This document shows positions 1 through 8,117 of a DNA stretch of 64,000 bases, piece after piece. The notes under the pieces are model-generated. The model was not told where the DNA came from, ran no database searches, and was given only the letters and a program-made list of their open reading frames with translations. The DNA lies in contig NZ_FQYW01000013.1 of assembly GCF_900141865.1 (NCBI RefSeq), forward strand, positions 1 through 64,000, in the 5' to 3' direction. The stretch is from Anaerovibrio lipolyticus DSM 3074. GTDB lineage: Bacteria > Bacillota > Negativicutes > Selenomonadales > Selenomonadaceae. Position 1 is the first letter of the stretch; each line of letters begins with the position of its first letter. The position numbers and the translations under genes were made by a program.

Positions 1-303
1 CTGCACCCTCGCTAATTAGCAGTCACCTATGAGAGGTGTACTTGCTGGTAGTTCTCTCGCCTAGGGCTGCAACACCTGTGTAAGCAGATTTTGACGATTA
101 AGGCAGGCGTCAAGCTATTTAAGCAGTCATCTGTTGATGCTGCTGGAGGGATAAGACGTAACCTTGCCACATAATCTCTGTGATTATTGTAGCATCAGGA
201 AATCCAGTTTAGTAAATAATATTCAGTTGTAAAAGAAAAATAAGCTTTGTAGACAAGGCGGATATCTTGCTTACAAAACTTATTATACGAGGAGGGAATA
301 GTT
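1..303. other. Non-coding leader region, no gene recognised
   Basis: I see no open reading frame with a plausible start here. The first 200 bases contain several GC-rich short inverted segments and could belong to a structured RNA cut by the window edge, but I cannot assign a family. An imperfect hairpin at 239-284 (arms AATAAG...CTTATT, TTTGTA...TACAAA and CAAG...CTTG) lies just upstream of the ribosome binding site of the next gene. It has no T run, so it is not an obvious terminator. Confidence 0.4.
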
Positions 304-684
304 ATGATTTGTCAGAAGTGTGGCAGCCAGCTTAATATGGATGGTACCTGCCCTAATTGTGGGCAGGGTAATGTGCGTATTATGGAAAAGTCTGAGATTA
401 ACGCTTACGACGGCATAACTATTGAAGAAAACAGCTATGGGCAGGAAAGCGCCCAGACTGGAAAAAATGATAACTCTTTTGGCGGATTTGGTGGTTTTGG
501 GGGCTCCGATAGGGGGCCTCGCATCCTCCGTTTTTCCTCTGGAAGCGGTACACTCACCAAGGTTTTGTTTGCCATTGCCATAGCTCTGTTGGTGGCTGGC
601 CTTGTTTTTGTTGCCTTGCCGCTGATGGTGTTGGCTGTACTTGTGGGGCTGGCAGTCTATATGATTTACAGTTTTTTAACATAA
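304..684 (+). CDS. Small zinc-ribbon membrane protein
   Basis: A 126-aa protein. The N-terminus has two CxxC knuckles (CQKC near residue 3 and CPNC near residue 16), a zinc-ribbon of the type found at the head of many small bacterial membrane proteins. Residues 45-80 are Gly/Ser/Phe-rich and probably flexible. The last 45 residues form two closely spaced hydrophobic segments, the second ending at the stop codon. The start ATG is supported by a strong GAGGAGGGA site about 7 bases upstream. The gene stands alone: a hairpin region lies before it and the trp promoter after it. Function is unknown. The zinc ribbon plus membrane anchor is seen directly; any sensing or scaffolding role would be inference. 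Confidence 0.75.
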   Translation: MICQKCGSQLNMDGTCPNCGQGNVRIMEKSEINAYDGITIEENSYGQESAQTGKNDNSFGGFGGFGGSDRGPRILRFSSGSGTLTKVLFAIAIALLVAGLVFVALPLMVLAVLVGLAVYMIYSFLT

Positions 685-717
685 AATTAATAAAAATACA
701 AAAGTTTACATTTTTTG

Positions 718-746
718 TTGACAGCCAGTGAAATTTATATTATTAT
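718..746 (+). promoter_or_regulatory. Promoter of the trp operon leader
   Basis: TTGACA at 718-723 and TATTAT at 741-746 are separated by exactly 17 bases, a near-consensus housekeeping promoter. Transcription would start near 752, giving a leader of about 400 nt before trpF, the right size for a T-box. Confidence 0.8.
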
Positions 747-994
747 AGCGGTGTTGATAATTGAATATCCAAATCATTGATTGGGAAATAGTAGCTATTC
801 CAACTTTTGCCAGCGAGCAGGTGTCGGATTTATCCGGAGGTGGAATGACCTGTGAAAAGCGTTTAGTGAATGGTCCCAAGAGAGTCCACCAAAAGCATTT
901 TTTGTGATTAGGCTGGAACGGTTGCCACCGTTATTGGGCTGCGGTATCGGACATTGTTCCTGTACTTAAGAGGGTGATATTACCAGTGGCATAG

Positions 995-1029
995 ACATTT
1001 TATCTCGGTAAGGGATAAAATGTTTTTTT
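995..1029 (+). terminator. Hairpin with T tract inside the trp leader (T-box stem III or extra terminator)
   Basis: A perfect 10-bp inverted repeat (ACATTTTATC at 995-1004, its complement at 1014-1023) with a 9-base loop is followed directly by a T run to 1029. Its position just upstream of the antiterminator is that of T-box stem III, but the shape is that of an intrinsic terminator. The stem is AT-rich, so termination may be weak. Confidence 0.55.
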
Positions 1030-1070
1030 ATTACACGGTGTTATATCACTGAAAATGGGTGGCACAGCGG

Positions 1071-1129
1071 AACCATTTCGCCCCATGTATAACCATAAAG
1101 GGTTGTACTTGGAGCGAAGTGGTTTTTTT
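1071..1129 (+). terminator. T-box terminator of the trp operon
   Basis: AACCATTTCGCCCC (1071-1084) pairs, with G-U pairs, with GGAGCGAAGTGGTT (1111-1124), followed by a run of T. The 5' arm also closes the upstream T-box antiterminator, giving two mutually exclusive folds. Confidence 0.8.
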
Positions 1130-1149
1130 AGTTGGAAAAGGTGAGAAGC

Positions 1150-1767
1150 ATGGCAAGAGTAAAGATATGTGGCATACGGGATATGGAAGCGGCCAGAGCT
1201 GCCAGATCAGCGGATTTTATGGGCTTTATTATGAGTGACAGGTTCAGACGCTACTGTCCACCGGATATAGTAAAGCATATCTGCAGCACGGTGCAGGGGC
1301 CAAGAAAAGTGGGTGTCTTTGTGGATCAGCCTATAAATGAGGTTAATGAAATCGCTGAATATTGTGGCTTTGATATGGTACAACTTCACGGACATGAAAG
1401 CGTCGAGTACGCTGAAAAAATAGAGAGGACTATTATCAAAGCATTCCGTTATGGAGAGGATTTCTCGCTGGAAGGGGCTGAGGCCTATCCTGCAGAGTAT
1501 ATCCTTATAGACAGCTATAGCAAAGCTACTGTGGGGGGCAGCGGTATCAGCTTCAAATGGCGGGAGGCCGCCAGTACCATAAAGCAATTGAAAAAGCCCT
1601 ATATAATAGCTGGAGGAATATCTGCTGAAACATTACAGGAAGCAATAAAAATATTTGACCCCTATGGTATAGATGCCTCCGGGTCCATGGAAATAGAGGG
1701 AAGGAAGTCACCGGAGCTGATTAGGAAATTTTTGTCAGCGGCAGGAAAGAAAGTGGTGGAAACATGA
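1150..1767 (+). CDS. trpF: Phosphoribosylanthranilate isomerase
   Basis: TrpF, about 205 aa, converts N-(5'-phosphoribosyl)anthranilate to CdRP in tryptophan synthesis; a (beta/alpha)8 barrel in the cytoplasm. Near the N-terminus is the family signature VKICGIRDMEAA with the catalytic Cys. The central VQLHGHE motif and the C-terminal GGISAETL and GIDASGSME phosphate-binding segments are typical, the catalytic Asp lying in the VGVFVDQP segment. A TTG at 1132 would extend the frame, but the ATG at 1150 has AGGTGAG at the right distance, so I start there. First gene after the T-box leader; its stop overlaps the trpC start (ATGA). Confidence 0.93.
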   Translation: MARVKICGIRDMEAARAARSADFMGFIMSDRFRRYCPPDIVKHICSTVQGPRKVGVFVDQPINEVNEIAEYCGFDMVQLHGHESVEYAEKIERTIIKAFRYGEDFSLEGAEAYPAEYILIDSYSKATVGGSGISFKWREAASTIKQLKKPYIIAGGISAETLQEAIKIFDPYGIDASGSMEIEGRKSPELIRKFLSAAGKKVVET

Positions 1768-2534
1768 GAGATTACTTAGCAGAAATTGTTACTAAAAAAC
1801 GGGATATTGTGGAAGCCGCAAAGGCTCAGCTTCCCTTGAGGGAGTTAAAGGAACAAGTGGAAAAGGGCACCTTCGCCATGTGCTCCCAGTTCCAGAAAAG
1901 AGAGTGGAACCTCATAGCCGAGTGCAAGCTGCAGTCCCCTTCCAAGGGAAAATTCAATCATCCCTATTCAGTTTTGGACTTGGCCAGGATGTATGAAAAA
2001 AATGGAGCCAGCATGCTGTCGGTGCATACGGATCCACACTTTTTAGGAAAGAATGAGGATTTGGTGGAGGTAAGAAAGGCAGTGAAAATTCCTCTCTTGC
2101 GTAAGGATTTCATTATAGATGAATATCAGATTTACGAAGCCAGAATGCTGGGTGCTGATGCGGTTTTGCTTATAGCAAGAATACTTGAACAAAAGCAGCT
2201 GGAGGATTATCTGAATCTGACATGGAGCCTGGGAATGGATGCTCTTGTGGAGGTACATGACAGGGAGGATATGGAAAAGGCCATGAAAACACCAGCCAAG
2301 TTTATAGGTATCAACAACCGAAACTTGAAGCTGTTTAAAACCACCATTGAGAACACTTTGGAGCTTCTGCCGTTGGTGGAAGATAATCGAACCGTTATCA
2401 GTGAAAGTGGTATACATACCCTGGATGAGGTAAGGATGCTTCATGAAGCTGGAGTAGACGGCATATTGGTGGGTGAGGGCCTGTCCACAGCAGAGGATGT
2501 GGAAAAAGCCACCCGGGAATTTGCCCTATTATGA
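1764..2534 (+). CDS. trpC: Indole-3-glycerol phosphate synthase
   Basis: TrpC, 256 aa, closes the ring of CdRP to indole-3-glycerol phosphate. The sequence shows the TIM-barrel signatures: AECKLQSPSKG near residue 52 (the ExKxxSPS motif with substrate-binding Lys and Ser), LRKDFIIDEYQI near residue 111 with the catalytic Lys, IGINNRNL near residue 182 and VISESGI near residue 212. Length is normal for an unfused enzyme. It overlaps trpF by four bases (translational coupling) and is followed by a 63-base gap before trpB. Confidence 0.95.
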   Translation: MRDYLAEIVTKKRDIVEAAKAQLPLRELKEQVEKGTFAMCSQFQKREWNLIAECKLQSPSKGKFNHPYSVLDLARMYEKNGASMLSVHTDPHFLGKNEDLVEVRKAVKIPLLRKDFIIDEYQIYEARMLGADAVLLIARILEQKQLEDYLNLTWSLGMDALVEVHDREDMEKAMKTPAKFIGINNRNLKLFKTTIENTLELLPLVEDNRTVISESGIHTLDEVRMLHEAGVDGILVGEGLSTAEDVEKATREFALL

Positions 2535-2597
2535 TAAAAAGAAAATTTAAACAATGAAGTTATAGAATGTGAAAGTGATTGGTAGGAGGAAGAAATT

Positions 2598-3782
2598 ATG
2601 TCAAAGGGAAGATTTGGAAAATATGGTGGTCAGTATGTGCCTGAAATTGTAATGCCTGTATTGACGGAGCTGGAGGCAGCCTATGAAAAATATAAAAACG
2701 ATCCGGAATTTTTGGCGGAGCTAAGAAAGTATTATGTGGAGTATGCGGGACGTCCTACCCTTCTATATTATGCGGAGAAGCTCACCAAGCATTATGGTGG
2801 GGCAAAGATATTTTTAAAGAGAGAGGATTTGCTTCATACTGGCGCCCATAAAATTAACAACGCTTTGGGACAGGTGTTGCTGGCCAAGAGAATGGGCAAA
2901 AACAGGGTTATTGCAGAAACCGGTGCTGGCCAGCACGGTGTGGCCACAGCAACAGTGGCAGCTCTCTTTGGAATGGAGTGCAAGGTGTTTATGGGGGCAG
3001 TTGACATGGAGCGTCAGAAGCTGAATGTTTTCAGAATGAAGCTTCTGGGTGCTGAGGTGGTTCCCGTTACCACTGGAACATCTACTCTAAAGGATGCCAC
3101 CAGCGAGGCAATTCGTTATTGGGCAGCACATATTGAGGATACTCATTATATTATCGGTTCTGCCGTGGGGCCTCATCCATATCCAACTATGGTTCGTGAT
3201 TTCCAGTCTGTTATTGGCAGGGAAATCAGAGAGCAGATTAAAGAAGAGACTGGTGGGCGCCTTGATTATCTTATAGCCTGTGTAGGTGGCGGCTCTAATG
3301 CCATTGGTACCTTCTATGAATTCAGAAATGACCAGTCTGTAAAGAAGTTTGGCGTGGAGGCTGCTGGTCGTGGCCCGGCAGTAGGGGACAATGCCCAGAC
3401 CCTTTCCAATCCAGCCAGCCGTCCAGGTGTCCTTCACGGTGCTTATAGCTATTTGGCCCAGGATGAGGATGGTCAGGTGATAGAGGTGTATTCCATTTCT
3501 GCAGGCCTGGATTATCCTGGTGTAGGTCCTGAGCATGCCATGTTCCATGAGGAAGGCATAGTAAAGTATGTGGGAATTAACGATAAAGAAGCAATTGATG
3601 CCTTCCAGCTCCTTTGCCGTGAGGAGGGGATTATCCCGGCTGTGGAAAGCTCCCACGCTTTGGCATATCTTGAAAAGCTCATGCCGAATACAAAGAAGGA
3701 TGAAGTGGTGGTAGTTACCCTGTCCGGCCGTGGCGACAAGGACGTACAGCAGGTGGCAAAGGTATTGGGAGAGGAGATTTGA
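2598..3782 (+). CDS. trpB: Tryptophan synthase beta chain
   Basis: TrpB, 394 aa, a PLP enzyme condensing indole with serine; works as an alpha2beta2 complex with TrpA. Signatures present: [19 protein letters not shown] with the PLP-Schiff-base Lys near residue 82, the substrate loop ETGAGQHG, and the PLP phosphate-binding Gly-rich loop GGGSNAIG near residue 230. This is the regular TrpB1 type, not the TrpB2 variant. A strong TAGGAGGAAG precedes the ATG. Its end overlaps the beginning of the trpA region, as expected for two subunits made in equal amounts. Confidence 0.96.
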   Translation: MSKGRFGKYGGQYVPEIVMPVLTELEAAYEKYKNDPEFLAELRKYYVEYAGRPTLLYYAEKLTKHYGGAKIFLKREDLLHTGAHKINNALGQVLLAKRMGKNRVIAETGAGQHGVATATVAALFGMECKVFMGAVDMERQKLNVFRMKLLGAEVVPVTTGTSTLKDATSEAIRYWAAHIEDTHYIIGSAVGPHPYPTMVRDFQSVIGREIREQIKEETGGRLDYLIACVGGGSNAIGTFYEFRNDQSVKKFGVEAAGRGPAVGDNAQTLSNPASRPGVLHGAYSYLAQDEDGQVIEVYSISAGLDYPGVGPEHAMFHEEGIVKYVGINDKEAIDAFQLLCREEGIIPAVESSHALAYLEKLMPNTKKDEVVVVTLSGRGDKDVQQVAKVLGEEI

Positions 3783-3784
3783 TT

Positions 3785-4576
3785 ATGAGTCGTTTACAGG
3801 ATAAATTTAATGAGCTTCAGTCTGCACATAAAAAGGGATTGGTTATTTATCTTACTGCTGGCATTCCCGATGCTGATGGCACCCTTGAGGCAGTGAAAAC
3901 AGCAGTTGATAATGGTGCTGATGTAATAGAGCTGGGGATTCCTTTTTCCGACCCTATGGCTGACGGCCCAGTTATTCAGGCAGCGTCCTATGAGGCAATT
4001 CAGAAGGGCATGACACTCAAAAAGGTGCTGGAGCTAGTCCGTGAGATCCGTAAGTTTACCCAGGTGCCTATATTGGGCATGGGCTATATAAATGTAATGT
4101 TTAATTATGGCTTTGAAAAGCTGGCGGTAGATGCTAAAACAGCTGGCCTTGATGGCTTTATTATTCCCGATGTGCCTCATGAGGAGTCAGGGGATATGAA
4201 AAAGGTATGCAAGGAGCAGGGACTTCATTTGGTGGAATTCGTAACACCGGGCACCACTGACCAGCGTATAAGTGAGACCTGCACTACAGCAGATGGCTTT
4301 ATTTATTGCGTATCTGTAAACGGGGTAACGGGTGTCAGAAAAATTGATTACAGTCCAATTAATAAGGTCATTGAACACATAAAAAAGCAAACTGATACCC
4401 CTTGTGCTGTTGGCTTTGGTATTGGCTCCCCTGAGGCGGCAGTGGATGCTGCCCAGAGGGCAGATGCTGTTATTGTAGGTTCTGCTGTGGTAAAGCTGGT
4501 AATGGAGAATAAGCTGGATGAGGCTGGCAAATTAATTGGCGATATTCGTCACGCTCTGGATAAGAAGGTGAACTAA
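3785..4576 (+). CDS. trpA: Tryptophan synthase alpha chain
   Basis: TrpA, about 263 aa, cleaves indole-3-glycerol phosphate and channels indole to TrpB. The signature LGIPFSDPMADGPVIQ (catalytic Glu just before it and Asp inside) and the later GFGIGSPEAA phosphate-binding loop are both seen. A TTG at 3779 would add two residues; ATG 3785 is preferred because GGAGAGGAG lies about 8 bases upstream. The stop codon abuts the ATG of trpE. Confidence 0.95.
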   Translation: MSRLQDKFNELQSAHKKGLVIYLTAGIPDADGTLEAVKTAVDNGADVIELGIPFSDPMADGPVIQAASYEAIQKGMTLKKVLELVREIRKFTQVPILGMGYINVMFNYGFEKLAVDAKTAGLDGFIIPDVPHEESGDMKKVCKEQGLHLVEFVTPGTTDQRISETCTTADGFIYCVSVNGVTGVRKIDYSPINKVIEHIKKQTDTPCAVGFGIGSPEAAVDAAQRADAVIVGSAVVKLVMENKLDEAGKLIGDIRHALDKKVN

Positions 4577-6072
4577 ATGAAGCTGACACCATCATTGGAG
4601 GATTTTAAGGAAAAAGCGAAAAAAGCAAATATGGTGGCCCTCAGCATGCCAATTTCCACTGACCTCGATACTCCTGTATCCATGTTTTATAAGCTGGTAG
4701 GAGAAGAAAAGGGATTTTTGCTGGAATCTGTGGATGCCCATCAGAAATTTGGTCGCTTTTCCTTCATAGGGGCAGAGCCTTTTATAAAAATGCAGGTCTA
4801 TAAAAATCGCCTTATGATTCAGGAGGAGGACGAAATGCGGGCGGTGGACGGCGACCCTGTAACAGCCATAAATAAGTATATGGCCGGTCTTAACAGTGCC
4901 ATCGGCAATTTTGAGCTGCCTTTGGCCAATGGTGGCGCCGTAGGTTATTTTAATTACGAGATATCTGCTGTATTTGACCGAGTGCGCAATGTTCAGGTGG
5001 AAGATGAGGAGCTGTTGGGGCAGTTTATGATTTGCCGCATCCTTATGGTGTTTGATCAGCAGAAAAATGCCTCTCAGCTAATTTATCTGGCCAGTGTGAA
5101 GAATGGCCAGGATTTGGATGAGGTGTACGGAAAAGCACAGCAGCGGATGAAGGAACTGGAGGATAAGCTGTATGCCGCAGTAAAGACTCCAAAGGTAAAG
5201 GTGGCAAAGCGTAAGGAAAAGGTGGATTTTCTTGGGAAATACGGGAAGATGCCTGATGATTTTGCTGCAACCATTAAGAAATGCAAGGACTATATTATAG
5301 CTGGAGATATTTTTCAGGTGGTGCCTTCAAGACAGTTTCGTGAAAAGATTACCAAACCAGCTTTTCACTTCTATCGTCGCCTTCGTCAGGTAAATCCTTC
5401 CCCTATATGTTTTATTTGAATTTTGGCAAAAAGAAGTTTGTGGCGGCTTCTCCGGAGATGCTGGTAAAGGTAGCAGGGAAGCAGGTTTATACCTATCCGA
5501 TTGCGGGAACCCGTCGTCGTGGGGCTTCTGAGGAGGAAGACCAGGCTCTTGAGAAGGAGCTGAAGGTAGATATAAAGGAGCGGGCAGAGCATTCCATGCT
5601 GGTGGATTTGGCCAGAAACGACATTGGCCGTATCAGTGAGCCAGGCAGTGTGGTGGTAACCAAGCTGCAGGAGGTGGAAAGATTCTCCCATGTTATGCAC
5701 ATGGTATCTGAGGTTATGGGAACCTTGAAGAAGGGATTTACGCCGATGGATGTTATTAAGGCCTGCTTCCCAGCGGGAACTGTCAGTGGTGCTCCTAAGC
5801 TGCGGGCCATGGAGATTATTCAGGAGCTGGAGCCAGTGAAACGGGGAGCCTATTCGGGAACTGTTGGTTATATGGATTTCAATGGCAATATGGATATGTG
5901 TATCACCCTGCGGACCATGGTTATTGATGGAGACAATGCCTTTATTCAGTCCGGGGCTGGTATAGTGTATGATTCCCAGGAGGTATTTGAGTACAATGAA
6001 ATCCTGCAGAAATCCAAGGCTATGTTCAAAGTGGTAGAGGAGGTGGAGAATGATGTTGTTGCTTTTAGATAA
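4577..6072 (+). pseudogene. trpE: Anthranilate synthase component I, frameshifted
   Basis: TrpE makes anthranilate from chorismate with TrpG. The first frame (4577-5419) holds the N-terminal half with LLES, part of the feedback Trp-binding site, near residue 49. The second frame (up to 6072) holds the chorismate-binding half, including PAGTVSGAPKLRAME near 5770-5815 and the terminal GAGIV region. The frames join at VNPSP/YMFYL, where a C4 run (5400-5403) is one base short: a fifth C would restore a continuous protein of about 498 aa, the usual length. All other segments look intact and conserved, so this is either a recent inactivating deletion or a homopolymer sequencing error. The 3' end overlaps trpG by 23 bases. 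Confidence 0.88.
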
Positions 6073-6628
6073 CTACGATTCCTTCACCTACAATGTGTAT
6101 CAGCTGCTGTGTGATTTAGGGGCCAAGGTGGAGGTAATCCGCAATGATATGGCCACAGTGAAGGAAATTGCAAAAAAGGGCTATGAGGCCATAGTAATTT
6201 CTCCAGGCCCTGGTATTCCTAAGGAGGCTGGTATTACAGAGGAGCTTATTGACACCATGAAGGGCAAGGCTCCAATTCTTGGGATATGCCTTGGACATCA
6301 GGCCATAGGAGAGGTTTTCGGCGGCAAGGTAATAGGTGCCGGCGAAATCTGCCATGGCAAGACTTCTCCGATTACGCATAATGGAACAGAAATTTATAAG
6401 GAATTGCCCCAACAAATAGAGGTGGGCAGATATCACTCACTTATCGTGTCAAGGGATGGGTTGCCGGATTGTCTGGAGGTAACCTCGGAGCTGGTAGATG
6501 GTACTATTATGGGCTTAAAGCATAAAGAATACCCTATTTATGGGATGCAATTCCATCCCGAATCTATCCTGACCCCCCAGGGTAGAACCATGATGAAGAA
6601 TTTTTTGTCATTGATAAATTTGAAATGA
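6050..6628 (+). CDS. trpG: Anthranilate synthase component II (glutamine amidotransferase)
   Basis: TrpG, 192 aa, hydrolyses glutamine and passes ammonia to TrpE. Class I amidotransferase motifs: LLLDNYDSFTYN at the start, the oxyanion segment ISPGPG, the nucleophile in GICLGHQ near residue 80, and HPES near the C-terminus with the catalytic His and Glu. It is not fused to TrpD (about 190 aa only), and no trpD follows. ATG codons at 6050 and 6053 are both possible behind the GAGGAGGTGGAG stretch. In some bacteria such a subunit also serves folate synthesis as PabA; the neighbours argue for tryptophan. Confidence 0.93.
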   Translation: MMLLLLDNYDSFTYNVYQLLCDLGAKVEVIRNDMATVKEIAKKGYEAIVISPGPGIPKEAGITEELIDTMKGKAPILGICLGHQAIGEVFGGKVIGAGEICHGKTSPITHNGTEIYKELPQQIEVGRYHSLIVSRDGLPDCLEVTSELVDGTIMGLKHKEYPIYGMQFHPESILTPQGRTMMKNFLSLINLK

Positions 6629-6664
6629 AAACTTTTAGATGGTGTTTCATACTTTATTTTTTTA

Positions 6665-6705
6665 GAAGATATTGTCATATCCCCCGACAATATCTTCTTT
6701 GTTTT
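6665..6705 (+). terminator. Terminator of the trp operon
   Basis: A 12-bp perfect stem (GAAGATATTGTC at 6665-6676, complement at 6686-6697) with a 9-base loop and a following T-rich tail. Confidence 0.85.
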
Positions 6706-6885
6706 CCTTGACGGCAGTGAAATAATGTGATAATACATAATAAATTGAAGTGTGGACGTTTTTTTGCTATGAAATCTTAGTGAATCAAATCCAAAGGATG
6801 CAGATGCGCTTTAGATTTCGTGTAAGGGCGTAGTGCAAAATATCATTTTGCACGGAGTTTACTATGCTGAATAGGAGGGATTTTC

Positions 6886-7929
6886 GTGGCATACGATTAT
6901 ATAAATGACGGAAACATTGATGCTGATGCCTTGCAAAAGGGAATAAAGGGCAATAAAAAGGCCCGTATGCTACAGCTTCTGAAAATGCTTAATGAAGAAA
7001 CTGACGAAAATCACCCTCTTTCCACAAATGAAATTATTGCCAAAATGAAGGAGCTGGGGCTGGAGGTTAACCGCAAAACCGTAAAGGACGATGTGGATCT
7101 TCTCATTGCCTTTGGCTATGATGTGGTGATAATCAAATCCTCCAACAATTCCTTTTACATGGGGGAGAGAAATTTTGAGCTGTCAGAGCTGAAAATGATG
7201 GTGGATGCCATTTCTGCTTCTAAAATCATTTCCACCAAGGCCAGCAATTCCCTTATTGAAAAGCTGCAGCATCTGTGCAGTAAATATCAGGCGGAGGAGC
7301 TGCTTTGGAACAGGGATATAAATATAAGTATTAAGCCATACAGCAAGAATGTTAATCTGATTATTGACAAGCTCACCAAAGCCATCGGCAAGAAGCGGCG
7401 AGTAAATTTTAAGTATAATGAGTATAATATAAATAAGGAGCTTCAGCCACGCCACGATGGCAAGGTTTACGATATAAGTCCATATTTTCTGGTGTGGAAT
7501 GAGGACCATTACTATTTGGTGGGCAATGAGTACAGCACCAAAACCACCAAGACCTTCCGTATTGACCGTATCGATGGTTCCTCACTGGTGGTTTCCAAGG
7601 AACAGGCTGTGAGAAAGCCGGAGCGGGATCTGCTTTCCAAGTATTCCCAGCGTACCTTCAGTATGATGGCTGATGAGAAAAATGAGCGTACGGTGGTGCT
7701 TCGTTGCAAAAATAATTTGATTACCATTATGGTGGACCGCTTTGGTGTAGATGTTGATACCAAAATTGTGGATAAAAATCACTTTGATTTGACGGCAAAG
7801 CTATATGTGACCAAGGGCTTTTTTAGCTGGCTCGCCAAGTTTGGGGATGATATCAAGGTAATTAGTCCCCCTCAGGTGGCCAATGACTATAAGGAATATC
7901 TTGAGAAAATACTCATGCAGTATAAATAG
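6886..7929 (+). CDS. WYL-domain transcriptional regulator
   Basis: A 347-aa protein with an N-terminal winged-helix DNA-binding region (about residues 20-95; NRKTVKDDVDLL matches the DeoR/HTH_11 recognition-helix pattern) followed by a WYL domain (about residues 165-240, core YDISPYFLVWNEDHYYLVG) and the C-terminal extension typical of YafY-like regulators. WYL domains bind nucleic acid or nucleotide ligands and act in many stress and defence circuits. Start is GTG 6886, set by AGGAGGG eight bases upstream. It is flanked by terminators on both sides, so it is a single-gene unit; nothing shows its target. Confidence 0.88.
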   Translation: MAYDYINDGNIDADALQKGIKGNKKARMLQLLKMLNEETDENHPLSTNEIIAKMKELGLEVNRKTVKDDVDLLIAFGYDVVIIKSSNNSFYMGERNFELSELKMMVDAISASKIISTKASNSLIEKLQHLCSKYQAEELLWNRDINISIKPYSKNVNLIIDKLTKAIGKKRRVNFKYNEYNINKELQPRHDGKVYDISPYFLVWNEDHYYLVGNEYSTKTTKTFRIDRIDGSSLVVSKEQAVRKPERDLLSKYSQRTFSMMADEKNERTVVLRCKNNLITIMVDRFGVDVDTKIVDKNHFDLTAKLYVTKGFFSWLAKFGDDIKVISPPQVANDYKEYLEKILMQYK

Positions 7930-7934
7930 TTGAG

Positions 7935-7966
7935 AAGGGTGGCTGCTTTGGCAGTCACCTTTTAAA
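7935..7966 (+). terminator. Terminator after the WYL regulator
   Basis: AAGGGTGGCTGC and GCAGTCACCTTTT form a 10-12-bp stem with a TTTG loop and T tail. Confidence 0.8.
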
Positions 7967-7975
7967 ATTTATGAC

Positions 7976-8005
7976 TTTACAAAAATGATATAAATATCCT
8001 ATAAT
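7976..8005 (+). promoter_or_regulatory. Promoter of the RNase J gene
   Basis: TTTACA (7976-7981), 18-base spacer, TATAAT (8000-8005). Start site would be near 8012, giving a leader of about 105 nt before the TTG start. Confidence 0.75.
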
Positions 8006-8117
8006 GGAGTGTAATGAGCTGTTCGGATAAATAATCTTACTAGATTTGTGTGACGGTTAATACGGTTCGGATTTAATCATAAATGTGTTTATATAATTAA
8101 ATATGGAGGTGTGATTT

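Larger units (their letters stand above)
752..1129 (+). promoter_or_regulatory. T-box leader, probably sensing tRNA-Trp
   Basis: The leader between the promoter and trpF ends in a T-box-like antiterminator element (GGGTGGCACAGCGG, 1057-1070) followed by a competing terminator (1071-1129). The TGGC in it can pair with a tRNA 3' end GCCA, fitting the G discriminator base of tRNA-Trp. A TGG triplet in the context GAATGGTCC at 868-876 is a candidate specifier codon on the 3' side of stem I; I am less sure of that exact triplet. In known T-boxes, uncharged tRNA stabilises the antiterminator, so tryptophan starvation should turn on the operon. Confidence 0.75.

Noticed and set aside
1-230. Possible tmRNA 3' part (CTGCACCCTCGCTAATTAGC and stems)
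   Set aside because: No TTCGA T-arm and no CCA-ending acceptor follow within reach, so the assignment cannot be supported.
1207-1587. Minus-strand frame inside trpF, and many similar antisense frames in trp, pyr and phage genes
   Set aside because: Antisense shadows of well-recognised genes without ribosome sites.
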